23,431 nucleotides of DNA, taken from Planctomycetota bacterium. Lineage in GTDB: Bacteria > Planctomycetota > UBA8108. The stretch's first letter is position 1. Each line of letters opens with the position of its first letter. The stretch covers positions 29,568 to 52,998 of the forward strand of contig NZOA01000058.1 of NCBI GenBank assembly GCA_002695115.1, given 5' to 3'. The position numbers and the translations under genes are program-made. This document shows positions 7,870-15,167 of this stretch, piece after piece. Under the pieces are notes generated by a model. That model saw only the letters and a list, made by a program, of their open reading frames with translations. It ran no database searches and was not told the DNA's origin.

Positions 7870-7873
7870 GAGG
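7870..7873 (+). promoter_or_regulatory. Ribosome binding site deciding the start of the CotH/LTD gene
   Basis: GAGG lies eight bases before the ATG at 7882. The more upstream in-frame TTG at 7855 sits three bases after the kinase stop and has no such site, so 7882 is preferred. Confidence 0.5.
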
Positions 7874-7881
7874 CCGATCGG

Positions 7882-10800
7882 ATGGTTGTGAATCAAGAGG
7901 GCTGTTGTCCGAACTCCCGCTCTCCGGTCGCCACGCGGCCCGGGCGGAGACCATCCCGCCTCCCGGGCTTCAGCCCGGGGAAGCTCCTGCCGGGGCTGCT
8001 GGCGTTTTTACTGCTCAGTTCGGCCACTGCCTGGAGCCAGCCCCTTTCGGTTCGCTGCGGAATGACCGTTTCGCGGGAGGTCGAGGGGGAGAGCAGGAGC
8101 CTGCCGGACCTGCCCTTCAATGTTTCCAGGGGTTACGGATTTATCGGTGGCTCCTCGGGAGCGCTCGAGGCGGGCACGGTTCGGGGCTGGCGGCCGGGGG
8201 CTCCAGTCTCCTGGCGTTCAGGGGAGACAAAATACGTATTCAAGCTGGAGAGGGGAGACTACCTGGTGACCATCGATCTGGTGGAAACCGAGGTCGCCGC
8301 GGCGGGCTTGAGAGTGTTTGATGTCGAGGCTGAGGGGAAGACCGCAGTCGAGGGGGTCGATATTTTTGACGAGGCGGGTGATTTCAGCCTGCTCCAGAGG
8401 GTCTTTCGCGTCGGTGTCTATGATGGATGGCTCGATCTGCGCTTCGCGGCCGTTACCGGGGACCGCGGTCCCCGGGTGTCCAGGATCTCCGTAGAGCGGG
8501 CACCTCCCGGTAAGCCGGCAGAGCTTTCGCTGGTAAAGCCGCTCCTCACAGGCAGGGCGGGGCTGTTTCACAACACCCTCTCCTGGCAGCCCTCAGGGGG
8601 AAAAAGCTGGGGGACGGCTCCGCTCGCGGGTTTCAACGTCTACCGCGGTGAGGATCCGGCTGGTCCCTTCGCGCCCCTGAATGACAGGCTCCTGAGGGTT
8701 CCCTTCGTCACGGACCGGGACCTGGTCCCGGGGGAGACCTATTACTACAGGGTGGAGAGCCAGGATATCGATGGAACCAGGAGTCCTCCATCCGCGGCGG
8801 TTGTCGTCGAGGCCTCCGTCCATGGTGAAGGACATCCGAAACTCTACGATTTCCGGATCAGCCAGGCTGATCTTCAGCACATGGCGACCCCTGCCGGTTC
8901 GCGCGAAATGGTTCCCGCCGAGCTTCTCTACATGAAAGACCGTTTTCCCGTGGAGCTCGGTTTTGATTCGAGGCCCGGAAAGTGGCTGGCACATAAGAGC
9001 CTGGTGGTGGATATGACCAGGGACAGCTTCAGGGTTTTTCGCAAGAGAGACGTGCTGCTGCTCAGTACGCAGGAGCTGGATTTTACCCGGATGCGCCACT
9101 GCCTCACTGCCCTGGCGGCTGAATCCATCGGGCTCCCGGCCGCAATGGCTGAACCGGTCGTGGTGCTCATCAACGGTCGGTTTTTCGGCTTGCGTTACGA
9201 TATCGAGAGAATCGACAGCAAGTTTCGAAAACGTGTCCTGCTTGACAGGACCGGCCCCCTGAGCCGGCTCAACGGCGATGACCACTGGCGTTCGGATTGG
9301 AGCCTGAGAGGGCGCAGGATCGGCAAGAGTGGCGACCTGTTGTCGGTGAACGAACTTGTCAGGCAGGTCAACCGCCTCCATCCCGGGGAGGTCGAGAGCT
9401 TTTTCAGGAGCCGCTTCTACCTGCAGAAATTTATCGATCGCCTGGCGTTCTCGGCGGTTCGTGGAGAGCTGGATCCGGCGCCCACAGATTTTCTTCTGCT
9501 GCGAGATTCTCGGAATGGAAAGTGGGAGATGTTCAGGGAGGATTATCGCAACAGTGACTGGGGGATCCGTGATCTTGAAAAAGAGATCCGGGAGCTCACG
9601 TCGGGAGAGCTGGAGCGGGCGCTCTTTCCTCTCTGCCAGAGAGCTGGAGCGCCCAGGCGGGAAGCCTGGCTGGTTCTCTTCACCCGGTTTTTCAAGGTGC
9701 CGGCTTTTCGTGAGCTCTATCTCCAGAGGGTGGAGGCCCTCTTGCGTGAGGAGCTGTCTCCCGGGCGATTCGATGTCCTGGTCGACAGGACCGCCGCCAA
9801 GGTGGCCTCTTCCCTGGAAGACTGGAGGTTGATCTGGCCATACGACGAGGGCGTGACCCTGGAGAGCTCCGTCGAGAAGATCAAATCCGCGCATCGCAGG
9901 CGGTCCCTGGCTCTCAAGGGATTCATCGCCGAGGTCAGGGCGCGGCCCACGGAGCCGGTGTGTTTCTCAGCCTGGTCCCTTCATCCCTCCATCGGCGCGG
10001 CCTGGGTGGAATTGACCAATCGTTCCGGAGAGCCTGTGCGCCTGGCGAGCTACCGGTTCTCCGAGGGTTTCTCGGAGAATCCCGGCCTTGTCTCCCTGCG
10101 GGAAGTTCTCGCTCCCGGAGCGAGCTTCCGGATCGAGCTGCCGGGCGGGGCGGCGGCATCGCGACGCGCGGCTGGAGGACTCCTGGCGCTCTGGCGGCGC
10201 GGGTTGGCCGGAAGCCTGGTCGTTTCGGACTTTTTTTTTCATGGTCACCAGGTTCGCGGCATTGTTCAGAAAAAGGATCCGGGCGCCGGTGGGGGATGGA
10301 TCTTTGTCTCCGGTGAGGAGAGGAAGGGAGAGTGCCCGAGCCCTTTTTTCTCTCATGGGGTCACTCGCCAGGACAACAAGGATCTCCTGCTCTCCTTCAG
10401 GTTCCAGGCTCCGCTTGGCACGGGCGGGGGCGAGAGGCCCGAGATCGAGCTGATGTACCGTCCCGTGACAGAGAAGGAATACCGCAGCGTCCCGATGAGC
10501 TGGGATGATGAGAGACATCGTTACCTGCTTACCCTCGAGAAGGAAGCTGATCGTCCCCGGACCGAGTACTACTATCGGGCCAGGGGGGCGAACGGGCTGG
10601 AGCGGGCCTATCCCCTTGGTGCCCCGGCCCTTTCGCTGGCACTGCCTGTCCTGCCGCCGCTGTTTATCAACGAGGTCTGTCCCCGTCCCGGAGGGGGCGC
10701 GGATGGCCCGGGTGAGTTCATCGAGATCTTCAACGGGTCTGATGGTGAGCTGTCTCTCAAGGGCCTCTATCTTTCCGACGACAGGCGAAGAAAGGCGAAG

Positions 10801-11145
10801 TGGCGTATCGATGAGGATATTGTCGTCAAGTCGGGCGGCTACGTGGTTTTCTATGGAGATGGTCAGAACCGGGGTCGGCATACGAGCTTCAAGCTGTCCA
10901 ATTCCGGAGAGTTTATCGGTCTCTACACGCCGCCGGAGGAGGGGAGCCTCCTGGTTCATGGCTGCGCCTTCAGGGGTGTTCCGCTGGGAAACTCCTGGGG
11001 AAGAAAGCAGGATGGAAGCCGCTCCTTCAGGGCCTGGAAAGATCCCACGCCGGGCAGGAGGAATCTCCCGAAGATACCCGATGGTCTCCTGGAGAAGCTG
11101 CGCGCGAAGGAAAAGGAGAAAGGCGCGAAGGAGGAGGAGAGGTAG
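7882..11145 (+). CDS. Secreted CotH-kinase-like protein with malectin-like, FN3-like and lamin-tail domains
   Basis: A 1087-residue exported protein. A long basic N-terminus precedes a signal segment (LLPGLLAFLLLSSATAWSQ, about 35-53). Next come a malectin-like carbohydrate-binding region (about 54-205, beginning LSVRCG) and an FN3-like region (about 222-312, with GFNVYRGE and YYYRVESQD). The CotH-like region (about 317-680) keeps the family pattern: the HKSL lysine (K372), LLSTQELDFTRMRHCL, VLINGRFFGLRYDIERID. Two lamin-tail-like folds follow, the first degenerate (about 690-790) and the second clear (about 927-1060: INEVCPRP, EFIEIFNGSDGELSLKGLYLSDD, SFKLSNSGE). CotH proteins are kinase-like folds that phosphorylate proteins in spore coats, and are widespread in planctomycete secretomes. 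Here the usual WDLD-like motif is WEMFREDYRNSDW (548-560), so activity is uncertain. The C-terminus is a Lys/Glu tail. It is probably co-transcribed with the kinase. Confidence 0.85.
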   Translation: MVVNQEGCCPNSRSPVATRPGRRPSRLPGFSPGKLLPGLLAFLLLSSATAWSQPLSVRCGMTVSREVEGESRSLPDLPFNVSRGYGFIGGSSGALEAGTVRGWRPGAPVSWRSGETKYVFKLERGDYLVTIDLVETEVAAAGLRVFDVEAEGKTAVEGVDIFDEAGDFSLLQRVFRVGVYDGWLDLRFAAVTGDRGPRVSRISVERAPPGKPAELSLVKPLLTGRAGLFHNTLSWQPSGGKSWGTAPLAGFNVYRGEDPAGPFAPLNDRLLRVPFVTDRDLVPGETYYYRVESQDIDGTRSPPSAAVVVEASVHGEGHPKLYDFRISQADLQHMATPAGSREMVPAELLYMKDRFPVELGFDSRPGKWLAHKSLVVDMTRDSFRVFRKRDVLLLSTQELDFTRMRHCLTALAAESIGLPAAMAEPVVVLINGRFFGLRYDIERIDSKFRKRVLLDRTGPLSRLNGDDHWRSDWSLRGRRIGKSGDLLSVNELVRQVNRLHPGEVESFFRSRFYLQKFIDRLAFSAVRGELDPAPTDFLLLRDSRNGKWEMFREDYRNSDWGIRDLEKEIRELTSGELERALFPLCQRAGAPRREAWLVLFTRFFKVPAFRELYLQRVEALLREELSPGRFDVLVDRTAAKVASSLEDWRLIWPYDEGVTLESSVEKIKSAHRRRSLALKGFIAEVRARPTEPVCFSAWSLHPSIGAAWVELTNRSGEPVRLASYRFSEGFSENPGLVSLREVLAPGASFRIELPGGAAASRRAAGGLLALWRRGLAGSLVVSDFFFHGHQVRGIVQKKDPGAGGGWIFVSGEERKGECPSPFFSHGVTRQDNKDLLLSFRFQAPLGTGGGERPEIELMYRPVTEKEYRSVPMSWDDERHRYLLTLEKEADRPRTEYYYRARGANGLERAYPLGAPALSLALPVLPPLFINEVCPRPGGGADGPGEFIEIFNGSDGELSLKGLYLSDDRRRKAKWRIDEDIVVKSGGYVVFYGDGQNRGRHTSFKLSNSGEFIGLYTPPEEGSLLVHGCAFRGVPLGNSWGRKQDGSRSFRAWKDPTPGRRNLPKIPDGLLEKLRAKEKEKGAKEEER

Positions 11146-11169
11146 AGGGCCGTGCCACCCTGGGCGGGT

Positions 11170-12138
11170 CTAGATCTCTTCGTCCTCAAAGAGCCTGCCG
11201 AGCTTTTTCATGAAGGCGGGGAAGCCCGGATCCTTCCTCAGCTTCAGCAGGTCGCCATCCTTGCCGATATTTCCGTAGTGCTCCGGATTTCCCTGGACGG
11301 CCTTCAGCAGGTATTTCCTGGCGCGCTCGAGGCTGCCGTTGAGGCTGTTGGAACAGGCGGCGTTGTAATAGTGGAGGTTGAGCTGGTCTTCCCTTGCCCG
11401 CAGAATCTCCTTGGGCATTCCGGCCTGGCGTTCAGCCTTGTAGATTCTCTCGGAGAGCTCGAGGATCTTCTCGTAGGCCTCTACCGCCTTTGCGTAATTG
11501 CGGATTCGGTAGTAGAGATTGGAGAGCTGGACGTTCGCGCTCAGCCTCACCAGGGTTCGCTGGTGGTCGACAAACTTGGTATACCGGGCCAGCTCTTTCT
11601 CTACCGATTGCGTGTCTCCGAATACTGCGAGGATGATTCCCAGCTCTTCTCGAAGCCGGGCGTCGAGGAGCAGGTCCCAATAGAGTTGTCGAAGCCGGGG
11701 GATGAGATTCTTGTCCCCTATGTCCGCCAGCGCCCGGCAGCTGCTGAGGCGAATGCCCAGGGGGCTCGATTCATCGTTGAGCAGGTGGAACAGGGCCTCG
11801 ATGTTCTCAGCCCTGTTCGAGGCCAGCTCATTGTATTGACCATCGAAAGAGAGCTGGGATTTAATGCCGCGCTCGAGGACCCGCGACACCTGCTTCGCGA
11901 CGATGTTGTTGCGGGCCAGCTCGAGGGCCCTGGTGATGGAGCCGGCACCTGATTTCAGCCTGGCGCGGATTGTTCCGAGCGCGTCGGGGCCGAGCCCCGC
12001 CAGCTCCCTGCTCAGGCGGGAAGCATCACCGCCCTTTTCGAGCTTCTCGATGATCGCCTCAGCGTTATTTTCTTCCGCCGTGGCCGGCAGGGAGAGCGTG
12101 AGGACAAGGGCCGCCTGAAGGAGGAAATGGTGTCTCAT
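11170..12138 (-). CDS. Exported TPR/HEAT-repeat protein
   Basis: A 322-residue protein with a signal peptide (MRHHFLLQAALVLTLSLPATAEE), so probably periplasmic. Residues about 25-190 are alpha-helical and HEAT-like (a RLSSCRALADIGDKNLIPRL pattern). Residues about 195-300 hold two TPR units, one around NLYYRIRNYAKAVEAYEKIL and one around YNAACSNSLNGSLERARKYLLKAV. The end, GNIGKDGDLLKLRKDPGFPAFM, is the common C-terminal extension of bacterial TPR proteins. Such repeats bind other proteins, and no partner can be named. The gene converges on the CotH/LTD gene, with only 24 bases between stops and no terminator visible. It diverges from the metalloregulator across a 207-base gap. Confidence 0.85.
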   Translation of the reverse strand: MRHHFLLQAALVLTLSLPATAEENNAEAIIEKLEKGGDASRLSRELAGLGPDALGTIRARLKSGAGSITRALELARNNIVAKQVSRVLERGIKSQLSFDGQYNELASNRAENIEALFHLLNDESSPLGIRLSSCRALADIGDKNLIPRLRQLYWDLLLDARLREELGIILAVFGDTQSVEKELARYTKFVDHQRTLVRLSANVQLSNLYYRIRNYAKAVEAYEKILELSERIYKAERQAGMPKEILRAREDQLNLHYYNAACSNSLNGSLERARKYLLKAVQGNPEHYGNIGKDGDLLKLRKDPGFPAFMKKLGRLFEDEEI

Positions 12139-12142
12139 GATC

Positions 12143-12204
12143 CGGGAAACTGGTTATCGACCGGGAAATTCCTCCGGCTTGAGGCCGGCGGGAAATTTAC
12201 CCGC
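12143..12204 (-). promoter_or_regulatory. Repeats and two short stem-loops upstream of the TPR gene
   Basis: CGGGAAA occurs three times in the same direction, at 12143-12149, 12162-12168 and 12190-12196 (allowing a one-base shift in the last). CCGGC/GCCGG (12174-12178, 12184-12188) and GCGGG/CCCGC (12188-12192, 12200-12204) could form two adjoining hairpins. They lie in the divergent gap, so they may belong to either gene. I saw no clear promoter here. Confidence 0.3.
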
Positions 12205-12257
12205 TGAATAGTACTCGACCGCCTGTGGAGGGGATACAGAAAAGACACCTAGTGGAG

Positions 12258-12283
12258 CTGCCAGCTGGCGTCTTGCCAGGCAG
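12258..12283 (+). other. Inverted repeat in the leader of the metalloregulator gene
   Basis: CTGGC (12265-12269) pairs with GCCAG (12275-12279), and CTGC (12258-12261) with GCAG (12280-12283) around a three-base bulge. GCCAGCTGGC at 12260-12269 is also a perfect 10-bp palindrome by itself. Autoregulation by the regulator is possible, but the site does not match a known MntR or DtxR box that I can recognise. Confidence 0.35.
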
Positions 12284-12335
12284 GCTTCTACCGTGGAAAA
12301 TATCCTGCCTCTTGTGCGCGGATTTCCGAGTGAGT

Positions 12336-12339
12336 GGAG
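12336..12339 (+). promoter_or_regulatory. Ribosome binding site deciding the metalloregulator start
   Basis: GGAG lies six bases before the ATG at 12346. The alternative in-frame GTG at 12334 would overlap this site and has none of its own. Confidence 0.5.
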
Positions 12340-12345
12340 TGTGAG

Positions 12346-12852
12346 ATGACAGGTAAGCAGGAAGACAAATCGACAGAGACCCGTGACGTTCTCTCCACGG
12401 CCCAGGAGGACTATATCGAGACCATCTTCAACCTCGCCTCCGGCATGGAGAGGGTGCGGGTGACCGACATAGCTGAGCGGCTGGGTGTGAGGATGCCGGC
12501 GGTGACCCGGGCGGTGCAGGGCATCGAGAAGCTCGGCCTGGTCGAGCGGGATGATGGTCGCGGCATCACACTCACTCCCATGGGGCAAAAGCTGGCCGAG
12601 GCCCTGGTCCATCGGCATAGCGATCTGGTTTATTTCCTCACCGAGGTATTGGGCGTGGACGAGGGCATAGCCGAGGCCGATACCTGCCAGATGGAACACG
12701 GGATCTCTGCCGAGACAGCGCAGAGCCTGCACGAGTTTCTCAAGGAGTACGCCCAGCTGGATGAGACGACACGGCAGCGGCTGCGTTCCAGCAGCACGAA
12801 GTCGGAATTCCGGTTCCTTCCCGATGGGAAGGGTTCCGGCTGGCGGGCCTGA
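12346..12852 (+). CDS. mntR: Metal-dependent transcriptional regulator, MntR/DtxR family
   Basis: A 168-residue DNA-binding protein. The helix-turn-helix is RVTDIAERLGVRMPAVTRAVQGIEKLGLVERDDGRGITLTP (two adjoining segments, residues about 38-78). The metal-binding set is intact when laid on MntR: D22, E25, H91, C114, E117 and H118, where Cys replaces the Glu of B. subtilis MntR, as in DtxR and E. coli MntR. The protein lacks the SH3-like third domain of full DtxR, so it is closer in layout to MntR. It would repress metal uptake genes when Mn(II) or Fe(II) is plentiful. No metal transporter lies in the window except chrA. It converges on transketolase, with only eight bases between the two stops. 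The symbol is a family assignment, since the metal preference is unknown. Confidence 0.85.
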   Translation: MTGKQEDKSTETRDVLSTAQEDYIETIFNLASGMERVRVTDIAERLGVRMPAVTRAVQGIEKLGLVERDDGRGITLTPMGQKLAEALVHRHSDLVYFLTEVLGVDEGIAEADTCQMEHGISAETAQSLHEFLKEYAQLDETTRQRLRSSSTKSEFRFLPDGKGSGWRA

Positions 12853-12860
12853 GGTCTCTC

Positions 12861-14879
12861 TCAGCTCCCCAGCAGGGTCCTGGCCTGCGTGGCGACATTC
12901 CCGGCGGTGAAGCCGAAGTTCTCGGCGAGATCCTTGATCGGCGCGGACGCTCCGAAGCGGTCCATCCCGACAACGACTCCGTCTGTGCCGACGTAGCGTT
13001 CCCAGCCGAAGGGAGAGCCAGCCTCGACCGCTACGCGCGCGGTCACCGCCCGGGGTAGCACCGACTCCCTGTAGTCATCAGCCTGCGTTTCGAAAACTTC
13101 CCAGCACGGCATGCTGACCACCCGTGCCTGGATCCCCTGCTCCCGGAGGAGCCCCGCGGCCTCTCGCGTGGTGGCTACCTCGGAGCCGGAGGCAAGGAGA
13201 ATAATGTCGGGCCCATTATCGCCTTCTTCCCTGTCGAGGACGTAGGCGCCTCTCTCGGAGCCCTGGCCGATGCGGGTGTCGTCATAGATCGGCAGACCCT
13301 GCCTCGAAAGCAGTATGGCGCTGGGGCCGGTGCCATGTTCAAGCGAGAGGGCCCAGGCCATCGCGGTCTCATTGGCATCAGCCGGCCGGAAGACGCGCAG
13401 GTTCGGTATCGCTCGCAGGGCGGCGAGATGTTCCACCGGCTGATGGGTTGGGCCGTCTTCGCCAAGGAAGATGCTGTCGTGGGTCCAGATATAGATGACC
13501 GGTTGCCTCATCAAGGCCGCCAGCCTGACGCTCGGTCTCATGTAATCGCTGAAGACGAGGAAGGTGCCGCCGTAGGGACGAACGCCTCCATGCAGGGCCA
13601 TGCCGTTCATCATGGCGCCCATGGCGTGCTCACGGATGCCGAAGTGCATATTGCGTCCGTCCATCCTGGCGCTCTCGATGGAGTCCTGCTCCTTGACCAT
13701 CGTATTGTTCGATGGGGCCAGGTCGGCGGAGCCGCCAATCAACTCCGGGAGAGCCTCGGCGATCGCGTTGATCACCTTTCCCGAGGCGGCCCGCGTCGCG
13801 ATGCTGCCTTCGGAGCTTTCGAATACGGGAAGCTTCTCGCGCAGGTCGCTCGGGAGCTCTCCGCTCTGCATCCGGTTCCACTCCGCGGCCAGCTCGGGGT
13901 TTTTCTCCCGGTAGTCTTTCAGCAACTGCTTCCAGGCGGCGTGTTTTTCACCTCCACGATTGCCGGGCTCGAGGAAAAGCGGCCTGACCTCGTCGGGAAC
14001 CGAGCACTCGGGGTGATTCCAGCCGAGAGCTTTGCGGGTCAGTTCGCACTCCTCGTCTCCGAGGGGAGAGCCGTGTACGCCTGAGCTCCCGGCCTTATTG
14101 GGGCTGCCGAATCCGATGGTGGTCGTGGCGATGATGATGCTGGGCCTGGCGGTTTCGGCCCGCGCGGCCTCGAGGGCTCCGGCGATGGCCTGTCGATCAT
14201 GTCCGTCAATCGACTGGACCTGCCAGCCGTAGCTCTCGAAACGCTTCGCCGTATCCTCACTGCTGGCGAGCTCGGTTCCGCCTTCGATGGTGATGGCATT
14301 GCTGTCGAACAAATAGACAAGTTTCCCAAGACCGAGATGTCCGGCGAGGGATGCCGCCTCGTGGGAGAGCCCCTCCATCAGGTCTCCATCGCTGACCAGA
14401 GCGTAGGTGAAATGATCGACGAGCTTGTGCTCGGGAGTGTTAAATCGTGCGGCCAGCAGACTTTCGGCAAGGGCGAGGCCGACGGCATTGGCTGTTCCTT
14501 GTCCCAGCGGCCCGGTCGTCGTCTCGATTCCGGGAGTATCGCCGTATTCGGGGTGTCCCGGGGTCATCGAACCCCACTGTCTGAAGTTCCTCAACTCTTC
14601 AAGCGGCAGATCGTAGCCGCAAAGATGGAGCATGGAGTAGATCAGCATCGAGCCGTGTCCCGCCGAGAGCACGAAACGGTCTCTATCAGGCCATCCGGGC
14701 GCTTTCGGGTCAAATTTGAGACTGCTGGTGAAGAGCGTGTAGGCCAGGTCGGCACACCCCATCGGCAACCCGGGGTGTCCTGAATTGGCTTTCTGTACAC
14801 ATTCGAAAGACAGGACCCTGATCGTATTGACGGCCAACTCTTCGAGGGTTGCGTTGTCAGCTGAGTTCGTCTCGTTCAT
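12861..14879 (-). CDS. tkt: Transketolase
   Basis: A 672-residue cytoplasmic thiamine-diphosphate enzyme of the non-oxidative pentose phosphate and Calvin pathways, moving two-carbon units between sugars. It has the full family length. Motifs are SGHPG (H35), [38 protein letters not shown] with a following DSN (diphosphate/metal site), [22 protein letters not shown] with the catalytic Glu, and [19 protein letters not shown]. The start is set at ATG 14879, with GGAAGG four bases upstream (14884-14889). The in-frame GTG at 14903 would add eight residues that look like leader sequence. It diverges from the amidohydrolase operon, and no partner pentose phosphate genes are nearby. Identity is firm. 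Confidence 0.97.
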   Translation of the reverse strand: MNETNSADNATLEELAVNTIRVLSFECVQKANSGHPGLPMGCADLAYTLFTSSLKFDPKAPGWPDRDRFVLSAGHGSMLIYSMLHLCGYDLPLEELRNFRQWGSMTPGHPEYGDTPGIETTTGPLGQGTANAVGLALAESLLAARFNTPEHKLVDHFTYALVSDGDLMEGLSHEAASLAGHLGLGKLVYLFDSNAITIEGGTELASSEDTAKRFESYGWQVQSIDGHDRQAIAGALEAARAETARPSIIIATTTIGFGSPNKAGSSGVHGSPLGDEECELTRKALGWNHPECSVPDEVRPLFLEPGNRGGEKHAAWKQLLKDYREKNPELAAEWNRMQSGELPSDLREKLPVFESSEGSIATRAASGKVINAIAEALPELIGGSADLAPSNNTMVKEQDSIESARMDGRNMHFGIREHAMGAMMNGMALHGGVRPYGGTFLVFSDYMRPSVRLAALMRQPVIYIWTHDSIFLGEDGPTHQPVEHLAALRAIPNLRVFRPADANETAMAWALSLEHGTGPSAILLSRQGLPIYDDTRIGQGSERGAYVLDREEGDNGPDIILLASGSEVATTREAAGLLREQGIQARVVSMPCWEVFETQADDYRESVLPRAVTARVAVEAGSPFGWERYVGTDGVVVGMDRFGASAPIKDLAENFGFTAGNVATQARTLLGS

Positions 14880-14920
14880 GGCGCCTTCCGGAATAATCTG
14901 CACTTCGGGATAAACGGCGC

Positions 14921-14950
14921 ATACTAAGCAGGCATGGACACTTCTATCAA
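14921..14950 (-). promoter_or_regulatory. Candidate promoter for transketolase
   Basis: On the minus strand TTGATA (14950-14945) and TAGTAT (14926-14921) are spaced 18 bases apart, matching the consensus at 5 of 6 and 4 of 6 positions. This would give a leader of about 35 bases before ATG 14879 and would put the start site close to the GTG at 14903, another reason to prefer the ATG. Confidence 0.4.
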
Positions 14951-15061
14951 TAGAAAACCAACGGTGGGTGAATACCTTTGCTCATCCGCCCAGGCCTCGT
15001 TTTCACTCCGGTGGGCACGAAGATTGCTTCATTTTCTCCGGTAGCATAGCTGTTGTCGTGA

Positions 15062-15090
15062 TTTACAACCCCCGTGAGACCATATAAAAT
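15062..15090 (+). promoter_or_regulatory. Candidate promoter for the amidohydrolase operon
   Basis: TTTACA (15062-15067) and TAAAAT (15085-15090) are 17 bases apart, each matching the sigma-70 consensus at 5 of 6 positions. The predicted transcript starts near 15097. It then holds a tandem CAACGAG repeat (15098-15111), an AGGAG (15110-15114) and a GAGCC/GGCTC stem (15112-15116, 15128-15132) before the amidohydrolase frame. The rest of the 14880-15167 gap shows nothing else I recognise. Confidence 0.45.
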
Positions 15091-15167
15091 GATTCTTCAA
15101 CGAGCAACGAGGAGCCTTCTATCGGTGGGCTCATTAGAGCTTTCACCTTTACCTGTCTGAATAATCA

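Noticed and set aside
10231..10239. Nine-T run in the CotH/LTD gene as a slippage or terminator site
   Set aside because: It encodes three Phe in a frame that continues normally, and no GC-rich stem precedes it.
12849..12864. CTGAG/CTCAG stem spanning the stops of the regulator and transketolase genes as a two-way terminator
   Set aside because: Only five pairs and no T-run on either side; both arms are mostly explained by the stop codons.
13335..14084. 249-codon plus-strand frame inside transketolase
   Set aside because: Antisense to well-conserved transketolase motifs; no family resemblance.
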